Part shown: positions 8,213 to 15,783 of the stretch, one piece after another
Numbering within the stretch: the stretch's first letter is position 1
Layout: each line of letters starts with the position of its first letter
Source: Planctomycetota bacterium
Lineage (GTDB): Bacteria; Planctomycetota; Phycisphaerae; Phycisphaerales; UBA1924
DNA: 40,005 nt
Reading direction: 5' to 3'
Assembly (NCBI GenBank): GCA_030950285.1
Contig: JAUZRR010000034.1
Location: 1-40,005 of the forward strand
Notes under the pieces: model-generated
Database searches by the model: none
What the model saw: only the letters and a program-made list of their open reading frames with translations
Told to the model about the DNA's origin: nothing
Translations under genes and position numbers: made by a program

Positions 8213-9550
8213 ATGAAGATTCTCATCTGTGGCATGGGCGAGGTCGGGACCCACTCGGCCGAGTTCCTCAACAAGGACGGCCGCTCGATCACCGCGGTCG
8301 ATCTGGACACCGCACGCCTCCGCACGATCGCCGACACGATGGACGTCAGCGTGCTGCAGGGCAACTGCGCCAGTGCTGCGATCCTCCGCGAGGCGGGCGC
8401 CGGCTCTGCCGATCTGGTGCTTGCCACCACCGACGACGACGAGGTGAACATCGTCACCGCGAGTCTGGCCAAGGCGCTGGGCGCTCGTCGCACTGTTGCG
8501 CACATCCGCCACGCGACGTATTTCGATCAGTCTGATGTGGACTACGAGCGTCACTTCGGGATCGACCACATTGTGTGCCCGCAGTACGCGACGGCGGCCG
8601 CGATCGCCCGCTCGCTGCGCAACCCGGCTGCGATCGCGATCGAGCACTTTGCCCGCGGCCGCATCGACATGCACGAGGTCGCGCTCAAGGACAAAGCCTC
8701 GGCGATCGGCAAACCCCTCGCGCAGATCCAGCTCCCCAAAGGCACCCGCGTCGCCGCGGTTTCGCGCGGCGGGCAGGCGTTCATCCCCAGCGGGGACACC
8801 AAGCTCGAAGCCGGGGACCGCGTCGTGCTCATCGGCAACACGGATGTCTTCGACGACATGCTCCGCCGTATCGGGGTCAAGGACCACCGCCGCCGCAGTG
8901 TTGTCATCATGGGCGGCACCCCGATGGCCGCGTGGCTCTGTGAGGTGCTGCACAAGCGAGAGTGGTCGATCCGTCTGTTCGAGACCGATCTCGATCGCGC
9001 CCAGGAGTTGGCAGAGCGGCTCGACTGGGTCACTGTGATCAACGCCGACCCGACCGACACCGCCGTCTTTGCCGAGGAACACATCGGCCAGGCCGATGTC
9101 TTTATCGCGGTCCACCATCAGGAAGAGGAAAACATCGTCGGCGCGGTCTTTGCCAAAGCCGGCGGCGTCGCCGAGTGCGTCGCGGTTGTCGAACGCGCCC
9201 GTTACCTCGACCTGCTCTACCACATCGGCGTTGATCGTGCCTACTCGCCCGGCATGGTCGCGGCCAAAGAGCTGGGCATCCTCCTTGACGACAGCCCGTT
9301 CCTCCGCATGGCGTCGCTGGCTTCGGGGGTCGATGTCTACCTCTGGCGGGTGACCACTGCCGACATCAAGACCGAACGCCCGCTCATCGAGATGAACCTC
9401 GCACCCGACGGCGTGATCGCTGCAATCCGTCGGGACGGTGATGTCTGGGTCCCCGGGGCGACCGACTCAATCAAGCCCGGCGATTCGATCATGGTCATCG
9501 GCCGAGCCGGGCACGAGGGCGAACTCCGCAAGGCGCTCCGCGGCTCATGA
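8213..9550 (+). CDS. trkA: Trk potassium uptake regulator TrkA
   Basis: 445 residues from ATG 8213 (MKILICGMGEVGTHSAEFL, where the NAD-binding GxGxxG starts at residue 7). Domain order is RCK-N, RCK-C, RCK-N, RCK-C. The second Rossmann half begins near residue 230 (VVIMGGTPMAAWLCEVL), and each C-terminal subdomain ends in a typical LxxGDxVVLIG-like strand (LEAGDRVVLIGN, IKPGDSIMVIGRAG). Size fits classical duplicated TrkA. It binds NAD(H)/ATP in the cytoplasm and gates TrkH. It is followed at 115 bases by trkH, so the two probably form one potassium-uptake operon. Confidence 0.95.
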   Translation: MKILICGMGEVGTHSAEFLNKDGRSITAVDLDTARLRTIADTMDVSVLQGNCASAAILREAGAGSADLVLATTDDDEVNIVTASLAKALGARRTVAHIRHATYFDQSDVDYERHFGIDHIVCPQYATAAAIARSLRNPAAIAIEHFARGRIDMHEVALKDKASAIGKPLAQIQLPKGTRVAAVSRGGQAFIPSGDTKLEAGDRVVLIGNTDVFDDMLRRIGVKDHRRRSVVIMGGTPMAAWLCEVLHKREWSIRLFETDLDRAQELAERLDWVTVINADPTDTAVFAEEHIGQADVFIAVHHQEEENIVGAVFAKAGGVAECVAVVERARYLDLLYHIGVDRAYSPGMVAAKELGILLDDSPFLRMASLASGVDVYLWRVTTADIKTERPLIEMNLAPDGVIAAIRRDGDVWVPGATDSIKPGDSIMVIGRAGHEGELRKALRGS

Positions 9551-9665
9551 ATCCTCCGTTTCTCAGCTCACGACCATCGACGCCGGGTCGAACGCTCCGC
9601 CCGTACCCCGGGGTGCGATACCATGCTGCCGGCTGCCAGCACTGGATCGGGCCGAGGAACCAGCT

Positions 9666-11237
9666 TTGAACTACCGCGTCGTCGTCGGACAACTCGGCCT
9701 GCTCTTTGCCCTCTTGGGCATGATCATGATCGCCACGGCGGCGGTCTTTACTGCTGTCGAGCTGTTCGAGATTCGCGACGACCCCGCTCACACCGCACTC
9801 ATCGCGCTGGCAACGACCGGCGCGGTCGGCACCATCCTGGGCTGGCTCGCGTGGTTCTCGACGCGAAACGCGCCGGGGTTTCTCGGCCGGCGCGAGGCGC
9901 TCCTGCTCGTCGCCAGCAGTTGGATCTTCGGCGCGGCGCTCGCGGCGTCTCCCTACTTTGTCTGGGCCCACCTGGGCGCGGACGCCGCCGGGATGGCCGA
10001 CCACCCCTTCCGCTCGCCGGTCAACGCCTACTTCGAGGCCATGAGCGGCCTGACCACCACCGGCGCCACCGTCCTCACCCGGATCGAATCGCTCCCCAGC
10101 CCGCTCCTGCTCTGGCGGGCGCTCACCCACTGGCTCGGCGGGCTGGGCATCGTCGTGCTCTTCGTCGCGGTCCTGCCCGGGCTCGGCGTCGGAGGAAAGC
10201 GCATCTTCAACGTCGAAGCACCCGGCCCGAGCCCCGAGGGGCTCCAGCCGCACATCCGCGAGACCGCGCGCTGGCTCTGGTACATCTACCTCGGGCTCTC
10301 GGTCGCGATGGCAACCGCGCTCTGGATCGCCACCCCGCTCGATATTTTCGACTCGGTCTGCCATACCTTTGCCACCCTCGCCACCGGCGGCTTCAGCACA
10401 CAGAACGCCAGCATCGGCGCGTACGCGAGCACCGTCTCGGTCGACATCATCGTGATCCCCTTCATGATCCTCGCGGGGACCAACTTCAATCTCTTCTACA
10501 AGCTGGTCCGCGGCCGCGCCCGCGAGGTATTCAAAGACACCGAGCTGCGGCTCTACCTCTGCCTGCTCGGTGCAGGAGCGCTGCTGGTGACCCTCGCGGT
10601 GTGGTTCTCTGACAACCCCATCGTCATGACCACCGGCGAACAGATCGAGTCCACACTCGGCGCGTCCGCGCGACAGGCGGTCTTTACAACAGTCTCCGTC
10701 CAGACCACCACCGGGTTCGCCACAAGCGACTTCAATCTCTGGCCGTTCCTTGCCAAAGCCGTTCTCATCATGCTCATGTTCGTCGGCGGCTGCGCGGGTT
10801 CGACGGCCGGGGGGATCAAAGTCATCCGCGTCTGGGCCGCCTTCAAGATTCTGCTCGCCGAGATCGAGCACGTCTTCCGCCCCAAGGTTGTCCGCCCGGT
10901 CCGGTTCGGCAAGACCGCGATGGACCCAGAGCTCAAGCTCGGCACCCTCGCGTTCGTCCTCGGCGTCATCATGCTCTTCGTCCTGGGCTCGGGCAGCATC
11001 ATGCTCCTCGAAGGGCTCAACCCGGACTCGGATTGTTCCTACACCACCGCCGCGACGTCGGCGATCGCGACGCTCTGCACCATCGGGCCGGGGCTCGAAG
11101 CGGTGGGCGCGGTCGAGAACTACGGCTGGTTCTCTGCCCCCTCCAAGATCGTCCTCACGCTCCTCATGCTGCTGGGGCGTCTTGAAATCTTCGCGATTAT
11201 CGTGCTGTTCAGCCACCGCTTCTGGCGGGATGACTGA
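9666..11237 (+). CDS. trkH: Trk potassium uptake channel subunit TrkH/TrkG
   Basis: 523 residues if started at TTG 9666, which has GAGGAA (9654-9659) at 6 bases. The next ATG in frame (9719) would cut the first helix, and upstream ATGs overlap trkA in another frame. The four P-loop filter repeats are visible: MSGLTTTGATVL, TFATLATGGFST, VQTTTGFATSDF and TLCTIGPGLEAVG. FVGGCAGSTAGGIKVIR is the conserved block preceding the last repeats. Integral membrane protein that forms the potassium pore and is controlled by TrkA encoded just upstream. Confidence 0.94.
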   Translation: MNYRVVVGQLGLLFALLGMIMIATAAVFTAVELFEIRDDPAHTALIALATTGAVGTILGWLAWFSTRNAPGFLGRREALLLVASSWIFGAALAASPYFVWAHLGADAAGMADHPFRSPVNAYFEAMSGLTTTGATVLTRIESLPSPLLLWRALTHWLGGLGIVVLFVAVLPGLGVGGKRIFNVEAPGPSPEGLQPHIRETARWLWYIYLGLSVAMATALWIATPLDIFDSVCHTFATLATGGFSTQNASIGAYASTVSVDIIVIPFMILAGTNFNLFYKLVRGRAREVFKDTELRLYLCLLGAGALLVTLAVWFSDNPIVMTTGEQIESTLGASARQAVFTTVSVQTTTGFATSDFNLWPFLAKAVLIMLMFVGGCAGSTAGGIKVIRVWAAFKILLAEIEHVFRPKVVRPVRFGKTAMDPELKLGTLAFVLGVIMLFVLGSGSIMLLEGLNPDSDCSYTTAATSAIATLCTIGPGLEAVGAVENYGWFSAPSKIVLTLLMLLGRLEIFAIIVLFSHRFWRDD

Positions 11238-11263
11238 TGCGGCACCGCAGAAACGCCCCCCGC

Positions 11264-11291
11264 TTGACACGCCCGTCCGGCGCGGTACGCT
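11264..11291 (+). promoter_or_regulatory. Candidate promoter for the cobalamin-riboswitch operon
   Basis: A perfect -35 TTGACA (11264-11269) is followed after 16 bases by TACGCT (11286-11291), a poor -10. Transcription would begin near 11298, just before the riboswitch core. The call rests on the -35 box and its position. Confidence 0.4.
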
Positions 11292-11299
11292 CCGGTTGT

Positions 11300-11585
11300 C
11301 ATCGGTGTCCCGTTGGTCGGCTCGTCCGGCTGCGGGGCCATAAGAGGGAAGTGCGGTGAAGCCCACACGCCACGCCTTGTGCGTGGTGGTGCGGGCCAGT
11401 CCGCCGCGGTCGCGCCGCCGTAGGGGGCACAGATCGCGAGCTCCCGCCCGGCTGTGCAACGCAACGCTTCAGTGCGCTGCTGAGTGAGAAAGCCGGACGG
11501 AACACGCCACTGCCGCAACGCACGCCAGGTGCCGCGCAGCGGGAAGGCCGAGCCCGCGAGCCCCAAGCCGGAAGACCTGCCGAAG
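11300..11585 (+). promoter_or_regulatory. Cobalamin (adenosylcobalamin-type) riboswitch
   Basis: The conserved blocks occur in the right order: ATAAGAGGGAAGTGCGGTGAA (about 11340-11360; canonical AAnAGGGAAnnnGGTGnAA), GGTCGCGCCGCCGTA (11408-11422), GCCACTGCC (11505-11513), CGCAGCGGGAAGG (11535-11547; canonical CACTG..GGGAAG) and AAGCCGGAAGACCTGCC (11565-11581; E. coli btuB has AAGCCCGAAGACCTGCC). Closing helix P1 can form from TCGG 11302-11305 with CCGA 11580-11583, and CCGGT 11292-11296 with ACCGG 11586-11590 could extend it. At about 285 nt it is longer than usual because of extra stems after the GGTGAA block. It should repress the downstream genes when B12 is plentiful. This is pattern matching by eye, not a covariance score. 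Confidence 0.88.
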
Positions 11586-11659
11586 ACCGGGCTCGGTGTG
11601 TTTGTGCCGATCCTGTGGTCTGCACGCTCTCGCGCGAACGAGGCGTCGGGCATCGCCCC

Positions 11660-11719
11660 CGGCACGCTCCCGCCGCTGGCGCACCCGTCGAACCTTTGCG
11701 AGAGTGCCGCCGTTTTTTT
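11660..11719 (+). terminator. Probable riboswitch expression-platform terminator
   Basis: CGGCACGCTC (11660-11669) pairs with GAGAGTGCCG (11700-11709) with one mismatch, followed by CC-G and seven T (11713-11719). It begins about 75 bases after the riboswitch P1, before any coding sequence, which fits ligand-controlled premature termination. The 30-base loop is long, and an antiterminator partner was not identified. Confidence 0.6.
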
Positions 11720-11886
11720 GGCAGGGAGCCGTCCCGCGCGATCTCGGGGCGAAGTCCGAAGGGTTCGACTCATGTTTTTTGCTCACCGTTCCGTTCGTTT
11801 TGCTGTGCCTTGTTCTGCCCGTTTGCTGTGCGTTCTCGAGTCCTTTGCGTCGTTGCGATTCTTTCGTTCTGGATGTGATTGCTCTT

Positions 11887-11913
11887 GTCCCCTCGCTTGC
11901 GCGAGGGGCTCTA
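11887..11913 (-). repeat. REP hairpin, left half of an inverted pair
   Basis: Stem CCCCTCGC (11889-11896), loop TTGC, stem GCGAGGGG (11901-11908). Read on the minus strand it has a TTAG head. It faces the next copy across 35 bases. Confidence 0.88.
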
Positions 11914-11948
11914 AGGATTCTGCACACCAGAGATCTGTACACCAGAAT

Positions 11949-11976
11949 GTAGAGCCCCTCGCGCAAGCGAGGGGGC
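11949..11976 (+). repeat. REP hairpin with GTAG head, right half of an inverted pair
   Basis: GTAG at 11949-11952, stem CCCCTCGC (11955-11962), loop GCAA, stem GCGAGGGG (11967-11974). Together with 11887-11913 it forms a BIME-like inverted pair in the leader of the riboswitch operon. Confidence 0.9.
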
Positions 11977-12059
11977 AGACGCGACGCCCCGGAGAGGCCG
12001 GGAAAGACAAGGGTCGACCTTTCCATCGCCAGCTTCTTCGTCGTCGCGGAAGGAAGATT

Positions 12060-13133
12060 CTGCAACGTGCCCTGGCAGCAGTGACTCTTGTCGGCGCCCT
12101 CGCAGCACCCGCCGCCGCCGACGCGTTCTCGACCTACGGCGATGCCTATCGCGCCTTCTCCACGCCCCCAATCGGGAACGGGTCGTTCGGCGTTGCGGGG
12201 GCTGCGCTGCCCGACGGGCGACTGCTCATGGTCACCGGCAACAGCGTCTACCTCGAAACCGGCGTCGCGACCGCATCGTTCGACGAGGTGGCGATTCTCG
12301 ACGCCTCCCAGACCGGAGGCTCGACCGATCCGGCCTTCCTCTCGATCAGCCCCAACGGCAGCCGCATCGCCATCGGCACCGGGTTCAACAAGCCCGTCGC
12401 CGTCTTTGCCACCAGCGCCCTGGGCACCCCCAACGCGCCCACGACCCTCACCAGCGGCAGTGTCGCCGACTACTTCGCCGTCGGGCACTTTGACGCCGCG
12501 TGGTACGACAATACCTCCCTCGCCCTCACCGCCGGCAACTTCGGGCAGCCCGCGTTCGTCTCACTGCTCGACACCGCAAGCGACCCGAGCAACCCGACCA
12601 ACCCGCTCATCATCACCAACATCCAGGGCGCATCCGGCGGCATCGCGTTCGACAGCGACGGCCGCCTCTACACCGCCAACGGCTTTGCCAACGGCAGCGC
12701 CTCGGACACCGGAAATATCCGCGCCTTCGACGCGGCCGACTGGCTCGCCGGTGCAGACTTCGAGGTCGAGGGCACCCTCGTCGGCGACGTCCTCAGCGGG
12801 AACGCCCTCCGCTTCGACGCCGAGGGCAACCTCCTCGTCGGTGGCGGGGACTTTGGCAACTTCGACGCGGGCTATCTCGGTGTCGTCAACGCCGACGCCC
12901 TCGCCGATGCGCTCGCCGGCTTTGGGCCGATCGACTCTAACGATGCTGCCCAGCTCGCCAGGCTCGACCCCCGCGGCGACGGGTTCGGGTTCTTCGGCAG
13001 TGCCTACAACGCCGCGACGGGAGAGCTCTACGTCACCGACAGCGACACCTGGTACGCGACCATCCCCGCGCCGACCACGCTTGCATTGCTCGCCGCGGCG
13101 GGTGTGTTCGCGGGGAGGTGCCGTCGTGTGTAG
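12060..13133 (+). CDS. Secreted beta-propeller protein with PEP-CTERM signal (possible B12-binding BtuG-like role)
   Basis: 357 residues in the version given. A signal peptide (LAAVTLVGALAAPAAADA) precedes propeller-like repeats such as FLSISPNGSRIAIGTG, GIAFDSDGRLYTANG and ALRFDAEGNLLVGGGDFG, and the C-terminus IPAPTTLALLAAAGVFAGRCRR is a PEP-CTERM anchor. The start is unresolved. No ATG, GTG or TTG lies in frame between the REP pair and the signal peptide. I chose CTG 12060, 6 bases after GGAAGG (12048-12053). Alternatives are GTG 12081 (too short an n-region) or TTG 11853 beyond the REPs. It is the first gene after a cobalamin riboswitch and is followed by a surface protein, so a role in capturing corrinoids outside the cell is inferred, by analogy with the propeller BtuG of Bacteroides. 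Direct homology was not tested. Confidence 0.75.
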   Translation: MQRALAAVTLVGALAAPAAADAFSTYGDAYRAFSTPPIGNGSFGVAGAALPDGRLLMVTGNSVYLETGVATASFDEVAILDASQTGGSTDPAFLSISPNGSRIAIGTGFNKPVAVFATSALGTPNAPTTLTSGSVADYFAVGHFDAAWYDNTSLALTAGNFGQPAFVSLLDTASDPSNPTNPLIITNIQGASGGIAFDSDGRLYTANGFANGSASDTGNIRAFDAADWLAGADFEVEGTLVGDVLSGNALRFDAEGNLLVGGGDFGNFDAGYLGVVNADALADALAGFGPIDSNDAAQLARLDPRGDGFGFFGSAYNAATGELYVTDSDTWYATIPAPTTLALLAAAGVFAGRCRRV

Positions 13134-13208
13134 ACCGCTCTTTCCGAGTACCCTTGGGCAAAGCCCGGTGTCTTCTGACGCCGTACTGCCGCGTGAGCAC
13201 ATCCCGTT

Positions 13209-13235
13209 GTCCCCTCGCTTGCGCGAGGGGCTCTA
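13209..13235 (-). repeat. REP hairpin, left half of second inverted pair
   Basis: Stem CCCCTCGC (13211-13218), loop TTGC, stem GCGAGGGG (13223-13230), with an ATAG head on the minus strand. Located between the propeller gene and the surface-protein gene. Confidence 0.88.
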
Positions 13236-13257
13236 TACCACCGTGCGTTGTTTCGTT

Positions 13258-14358
13258 TTGTGTCGCTTTGCGTTATGTCATCTTTCCTTAGAGCCCCTCG
13301 CGCAAGCGAGGGGGCAACGTCCGGCACCGCACCATCACGCCGCGTCTGTACGCTTTCGTGCCCGCGTTATTCCCCTCTGCGCACTCTCCTGCCTTTCCGC
13401 GACGACCCTTGCCCAATCCCCCTTCGCGACTGCCGTCCTTGACTACCGCCCCGCCCCGGGCCAGTTCGTGCAGGACCCCGCGTTCAACGAGCCGACCCGC
13501 ACCCTCGGCCCGCCCACAGGCGGCGGCACACTCGACGGCGACAACACCAAAGCCGTCACACTCGGCGGCTTCGGTGGCTCAATCACACTCGCCTTCGACC
13601 ACACCGTCCGCGACGACCCCCATAATCCGCGCGGCCTCGACTTTATCGTCTTCGGCAACGCCTTCTGGTCGGGCAACGATCCTAACCAACGCTGGGCCGA
13701 GGCCGCGACCATCGAGATCTCGCTCGATGTCAACAACAACGGCCTTGCTGACGACCCGTGGTATCTCATCCCCGGCACCCACCTGCCCGACCCGCCGGCC
13801 GTCTGGCAACAACAAACCTGGGACGACAACACCAGCGACAACACCTTCCCCCCCGCGTTCGACTCCTGGATCCCACCCGGCGAAACCGGTGTCTGGCAGA
13901 CCTTCGCGTTCCGGCTTCCGGCCGATCCGTTCGAGAACTCGATCGTCCTCGAAAACCCCAACGGCCCGTTCGCCACCGACGAGGGGATCTTCGGCTACGC
14001 CGACTGTTCGCCCACGCTCATCCTCGGGGATCTCGATGCTGACAACACCATCGACGACGAGACCATCACACCCGAACAGTTTTACACAACACCCGACGAC
14101 CCGTTCACCGTCGGCATCGATCCCGGCAGCGGGGGGGGCGACGCCTTCGACATCGCCTGGGCGGTCGACCCCGCGACCGGCGAGGCGGCCAGTCTTTACG
14201 GCTTTGATTTCATACGCATCACCAACGCCACCAACATCATCCTCGGTCCGTTCGGCGAGCGCTCCGCAGAGGTCTGCGCCGTCGCCGATGTTGCGCCGCG
14301 GCTGCGTCTGCTCGACTCGCCTACCCGAGTCATCCCAGAAAACATCACCAGACGATGA
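13258..14358 (+). CDS. Secreted cell-surface protein with calcium-loop motifs (B12-operon partner)
   Basis: The coding body from about 13345 is certain: signal-like [22 protein letters not shown], then [39 protein letters not shown] and a dockerin/EF-hand-like [12 protein letters not shown]. The combination of an NAF block with D-x-N-x-NG-x-x-DDPWY resembles, as far as I recall, the cell-surface proteins encoded beside btuB/btuG-type propellers in Bacteroidota. No ATG, GTG or TTG lies in frame between the REP at 13289-13315 and the signal peptide. The coordinate given marks the nearest in-frame TTG (13258), which would force translation through the REP, so the true start is unknown (ATT 13369 is a non-standard option). 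The stop overlaps the next start by 4 bases (ATGA), implying translational coupling. Confidence 0.65.
   Translation: MCRFALCHLSLEPLAQARGQRPAPHHHAASVRFRARVIPLCALSCLSATTLAQSPFATAVLDYRPAPGQFVQDPAFNEPTRTLGPPTGGGTLDGDNTKAVTLGGFGGSITLAFDHTVRDDPHNPRGLDFIVFGNAFWSGNDPNQRWAEAATIEISLDVNNNGLADDPWYLIPGTHLPDPPAVWQQQTWDDNTSDNTFPPAFDSWIPPGETGVWQTFAFRLPADPFENSIVLENPNGPFATDEGIFGYADCSPTLILGDLDADNTIDDETITPEQFYTTPDDPFTVGIDPGSGGGDAFDIAWAVDPATGEAASLYGFDFIRITNATNIILGPFGERSAEVCAVADVAPRLRLLDSPTRVIPENITRR
13289..13315 (+). repeat. REP hairpin, right half of second inverted pair
   Basis: TTAG head, stem CCCCTCGC (13294-13301), loop GCAA, stem GCGAGGGG (13306-13313). It lies about 30 bases before the signal-peptide codons of the surface protein, exactly where a start and ribosome site would be expected. 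Confidence 0.88.
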
Positions 14359-15344
14359 ACCACTCCAATCCCATGCACACCGGAAAAAAGAGCCCTAAGC
14401 GTCAGCGCCGGGTTTCTTCATCTTCTTCTTCTGCCGCTGCCGCCGCTGCCGTTTCTGCCGGAGCCGTCGCGCAACCAGGGGGGCGGACTTTCCAGCCCGC
14501 CTTCACCCTCATCGAGCTCCTCGTCACCATCGCGATCATCGCGCTGCTCGTCGGCATCCTGCTCCCCAGCCTCCGCACCGCCCGCCAAACCGGCCGCACG
14601 GCGATCTGCCTTTCCAACCAACGGCAACTCGCCGCGGCGCTTCATCTCTACGCAACTGATTATGACGACCACGCCGCCCCCGGCGCTGCCGACTTCCGCG
14701 CCAACCTCTCCCGCTGGCACGGCACCCGTGCCCGCACCAGCGATCCCTTCCGCGCGACCGACGCCCCGCTCACCCCGTACCTCACCAACGACGCCTCCGC
14801 GCCCGACGCTTCCTCGCACGCCATCCGCACCTGCCCGACCTTTGCGGGCGTGCTCGAGCGCCTCGACCAGATCGGCCGTGGTTTCGAGCGTTCCGCCGGG
14901 GGCTACGGCTACAACAACGCCTACCTCGGCGTCGCGCTCACCCGCGCCGGTGCCGGGCGCGATGCGTGGGCTGTCCGTGACGACCGCACCGGCGCACGCC
15001 TCACCCGTTTCGCCATGCCCGGCAGCACCGTCGCGTTCGCCGACACCGCCTTCCCCGACGCCCGCGCCCCCGACCGCGTCGTCGAATACAGCTTTGCCGA
15101 GCCCCGCTTTCACCCGCAGTACGGCTCGGGCGAGTCCGGCTACCGTACCGACCCTTCCATCCACTTCCGCCACAACAGTGGCCGGGCTGTGGTCGTGTGG
15201 CTCGACGCTCACGCCGACACACAGCCGCGCACCCACACATGGTCCAGCGGCCTCTACAATCCCCCGGCTGCCGAGGTCGATCTCGGGTGGTTCGGCGAAG
15301 ACGACACCAACTCCCTCTTCGATTTCGATGCCGGAGGCCGTTGA
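14355..15344 (+). CDS. Pseudopilin-type protein in the cobalamin-riboswitch operon
   Basis: 329 residues. An unusually long leader (about 48 residues, with a Ser/Ala run and the segment [12 protein letters not shown]) precedes the prepilin motif [24 protein letters not shown]. The head domain contains [21 protein letters not shown], typical of planctomycete pseudopilins, and ends with a [19 protein letters not shown] block similar to the H-X9-DG motif. The start ATG overlaps the previous stop. A shorter start (M7, MHTGKK) is possible. The leader codons are partly made by a dispersed repeat (14382-14415). Its place in a B12-regulated set suggests a surface or pseudopilus role in that uptake process; this is inference from context. 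Confidence 0.85.
   Translation: MNHSNPMHTGKKSPKRQRRVSSSSSSAAAAAAVSAGAVAQPGGRTFQPAFTLIELLVTIAIIALLVGILLPSLRTARQTGRTAICLSNQRQLAAALHLYATDYDDHAAPGAADFRANLSRWHGTRARTSDPFRATDAPLTPYLTNDASAPDASSHAIRTCPTFAGVLERLDQIGRGFERSAGGYGYNNAYLGVALTRAGAGRDAWAVRDDRTGARLTRFAMPGSTVAFADTAFPDARAPDRVVEYSFAEPRFHPQYGSGESGYRTDPSIHFRHNSGRAVVVWLDAHADTQPRTHTWSSGLYNPPAAEVDLGWFGEDDTNSLFDFDAGGR
14382..14415 (+). repeat. Dispersed repeat AGAGCCCT-AGCGTCAGCGCCGGG, copy 1 (in coding sequence)
   Basis: The stretch from GGAAAAAAGAGCCCT to AGCGTCAGCGCCGGG matches 24484-24516 with one substitution and small length differences. Here it is read as KKSPKRQRR in the pseudopilin leader. Confidence 0.7.
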
Positions 15345-15346
15345 CG

Positions 15347-15574
15347 ATGCCGACTGTTGACCGCTGCATCTGCTACGACGTGAGTTTCGCCGAACTCAAA
15401 GCGATCGCCGAAAAGCTCGACGCCGACCTCGACACGCTCTCCGCCCGGACCGGCTGCTGCACCGGCTGCGGCATGTGCAAGCCGTACGTCCAGCTCATGC
15501 TCAAGACCGGCCGCACGAGTTTCCCGCTGCTGCCGGTTGCCGAGCTGCGGCGGCTCGATCAGTCGCGACCATAG
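15347..15574 (+). CDS. BFD-like [2Fe-2S]-binding protein
   Basis: 75 residues from ATG 15347, 2 bases after the previous stop, so the same operon. The cysteine layout is C-x-C near the N-terminus (RCICYDVSF) and CCTGCGMCKPYV near residues 43-54, the pattern of bacterioferritin-associated ferredoxin and related Fer2_BFD domains. Such domains hold a 2Fe-2S cluster and pass electrons, e.g. to bacterioferritin or other reductases. No ferritin gene is near. In the riboswitch context a role in reducing corrinoid or iron is conceivable but unproven. The stop TAG is followed by a degenerate REP-like string (AGCGCCTTGCGTCAAG). Confidence 0.85.
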   Translation: MPTVDRCICYDVSFAELKAIAEKLDADLDTLSARTGCCTGCGMCKPYVQLMLKTGRTSFPLLPVAELRRLDQSRP

Positions 15575-15618
15575 AGCGCCTTGCGTCAAGACGTTATGTT
15601 TCCTGCCGTGGTTGACGC

Positions 15619-15643
15619 CTGTCCCTCGCGCAAGCGATGGGGG
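15619..15643 (+). repeat. Degenerate REP hairpin
   Basis: Stem CCCTCGC (15623-15629), loop GCAA, stem GCGA-T-GGGG, so one bulged T interrupts the right arm. First of three REPs between the BFD and zinc-ribbon genes. Confidence 0.75.
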
Positions 15644-15660
15644 TCATGCCGAAAAACTTG

Positions 15661-15684
15661 CTCCCTTGCTTGCGCAAGGGGCCC
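15661..15684 (-). repeat. REP hairpin with compensated stem change
   Basis: Stem CCCTTGC (15663-15669), loop TTGC, stem GCAAGGG (15674-15680). Relative to the standard stem, C-to-T in one arm is matched by G-to-A in the other, so pairing is kept. Confidence 0.82.
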
Positions 15685-15707
15685 TTTGCCCGACGACCGA
15701 GTGCTCC

Positions 15708-15736
15708 ATAGAGCCCCTCACGCAAGCGAGGGGACA
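15708..15736 (+). repeat. REP hairpin, ATAG head
   Basis: Stem CCCCTCAC (15714-15721) with one mismatch, loop GCAA, stem GCGAGGGG (15726-15733). Third REP of this cluster. Confidence 0.82.
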
Positions 15737-15783
15737 ACCGCGAAGACGCAACCCACGATACGGCCGGGCGGTACACTCACCCG

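Larger units (their letters stand above)
11720..12059. other. Long leader between riboswitch terminator and first gene
   Basis: About 340 bases without a recognisable gene. It contains the inverted REP pair at 11887-11976 and, at its end, the purine-rich GGAAGG that may serve the next gene. The in-frame ATG at 11773 would read through both REPs and gives no signal peptide, so it is not used. Confidence 0.5.

Noticed and set aside
9495..11459. 654-codon minus-strand frame opposite trkH
   Set aside because: Low-complexity acidic/Arg-rich translation, typical of antisense GC-rich frames; trkH filter motifs are intact on the plus strand.
11755..11775. tRNA-like T-loop string GGGTTCGACTC
   Set aside because: No matching acceptor, D-arm or anticodon arm could be folded around it.
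11484..12059. N-terminal extension of the secreted propeller protein, including ATG 11773
   Set aside because: It would read through the riboswitch tail and both REPs and bury the signal peptide about 100 residues inside.
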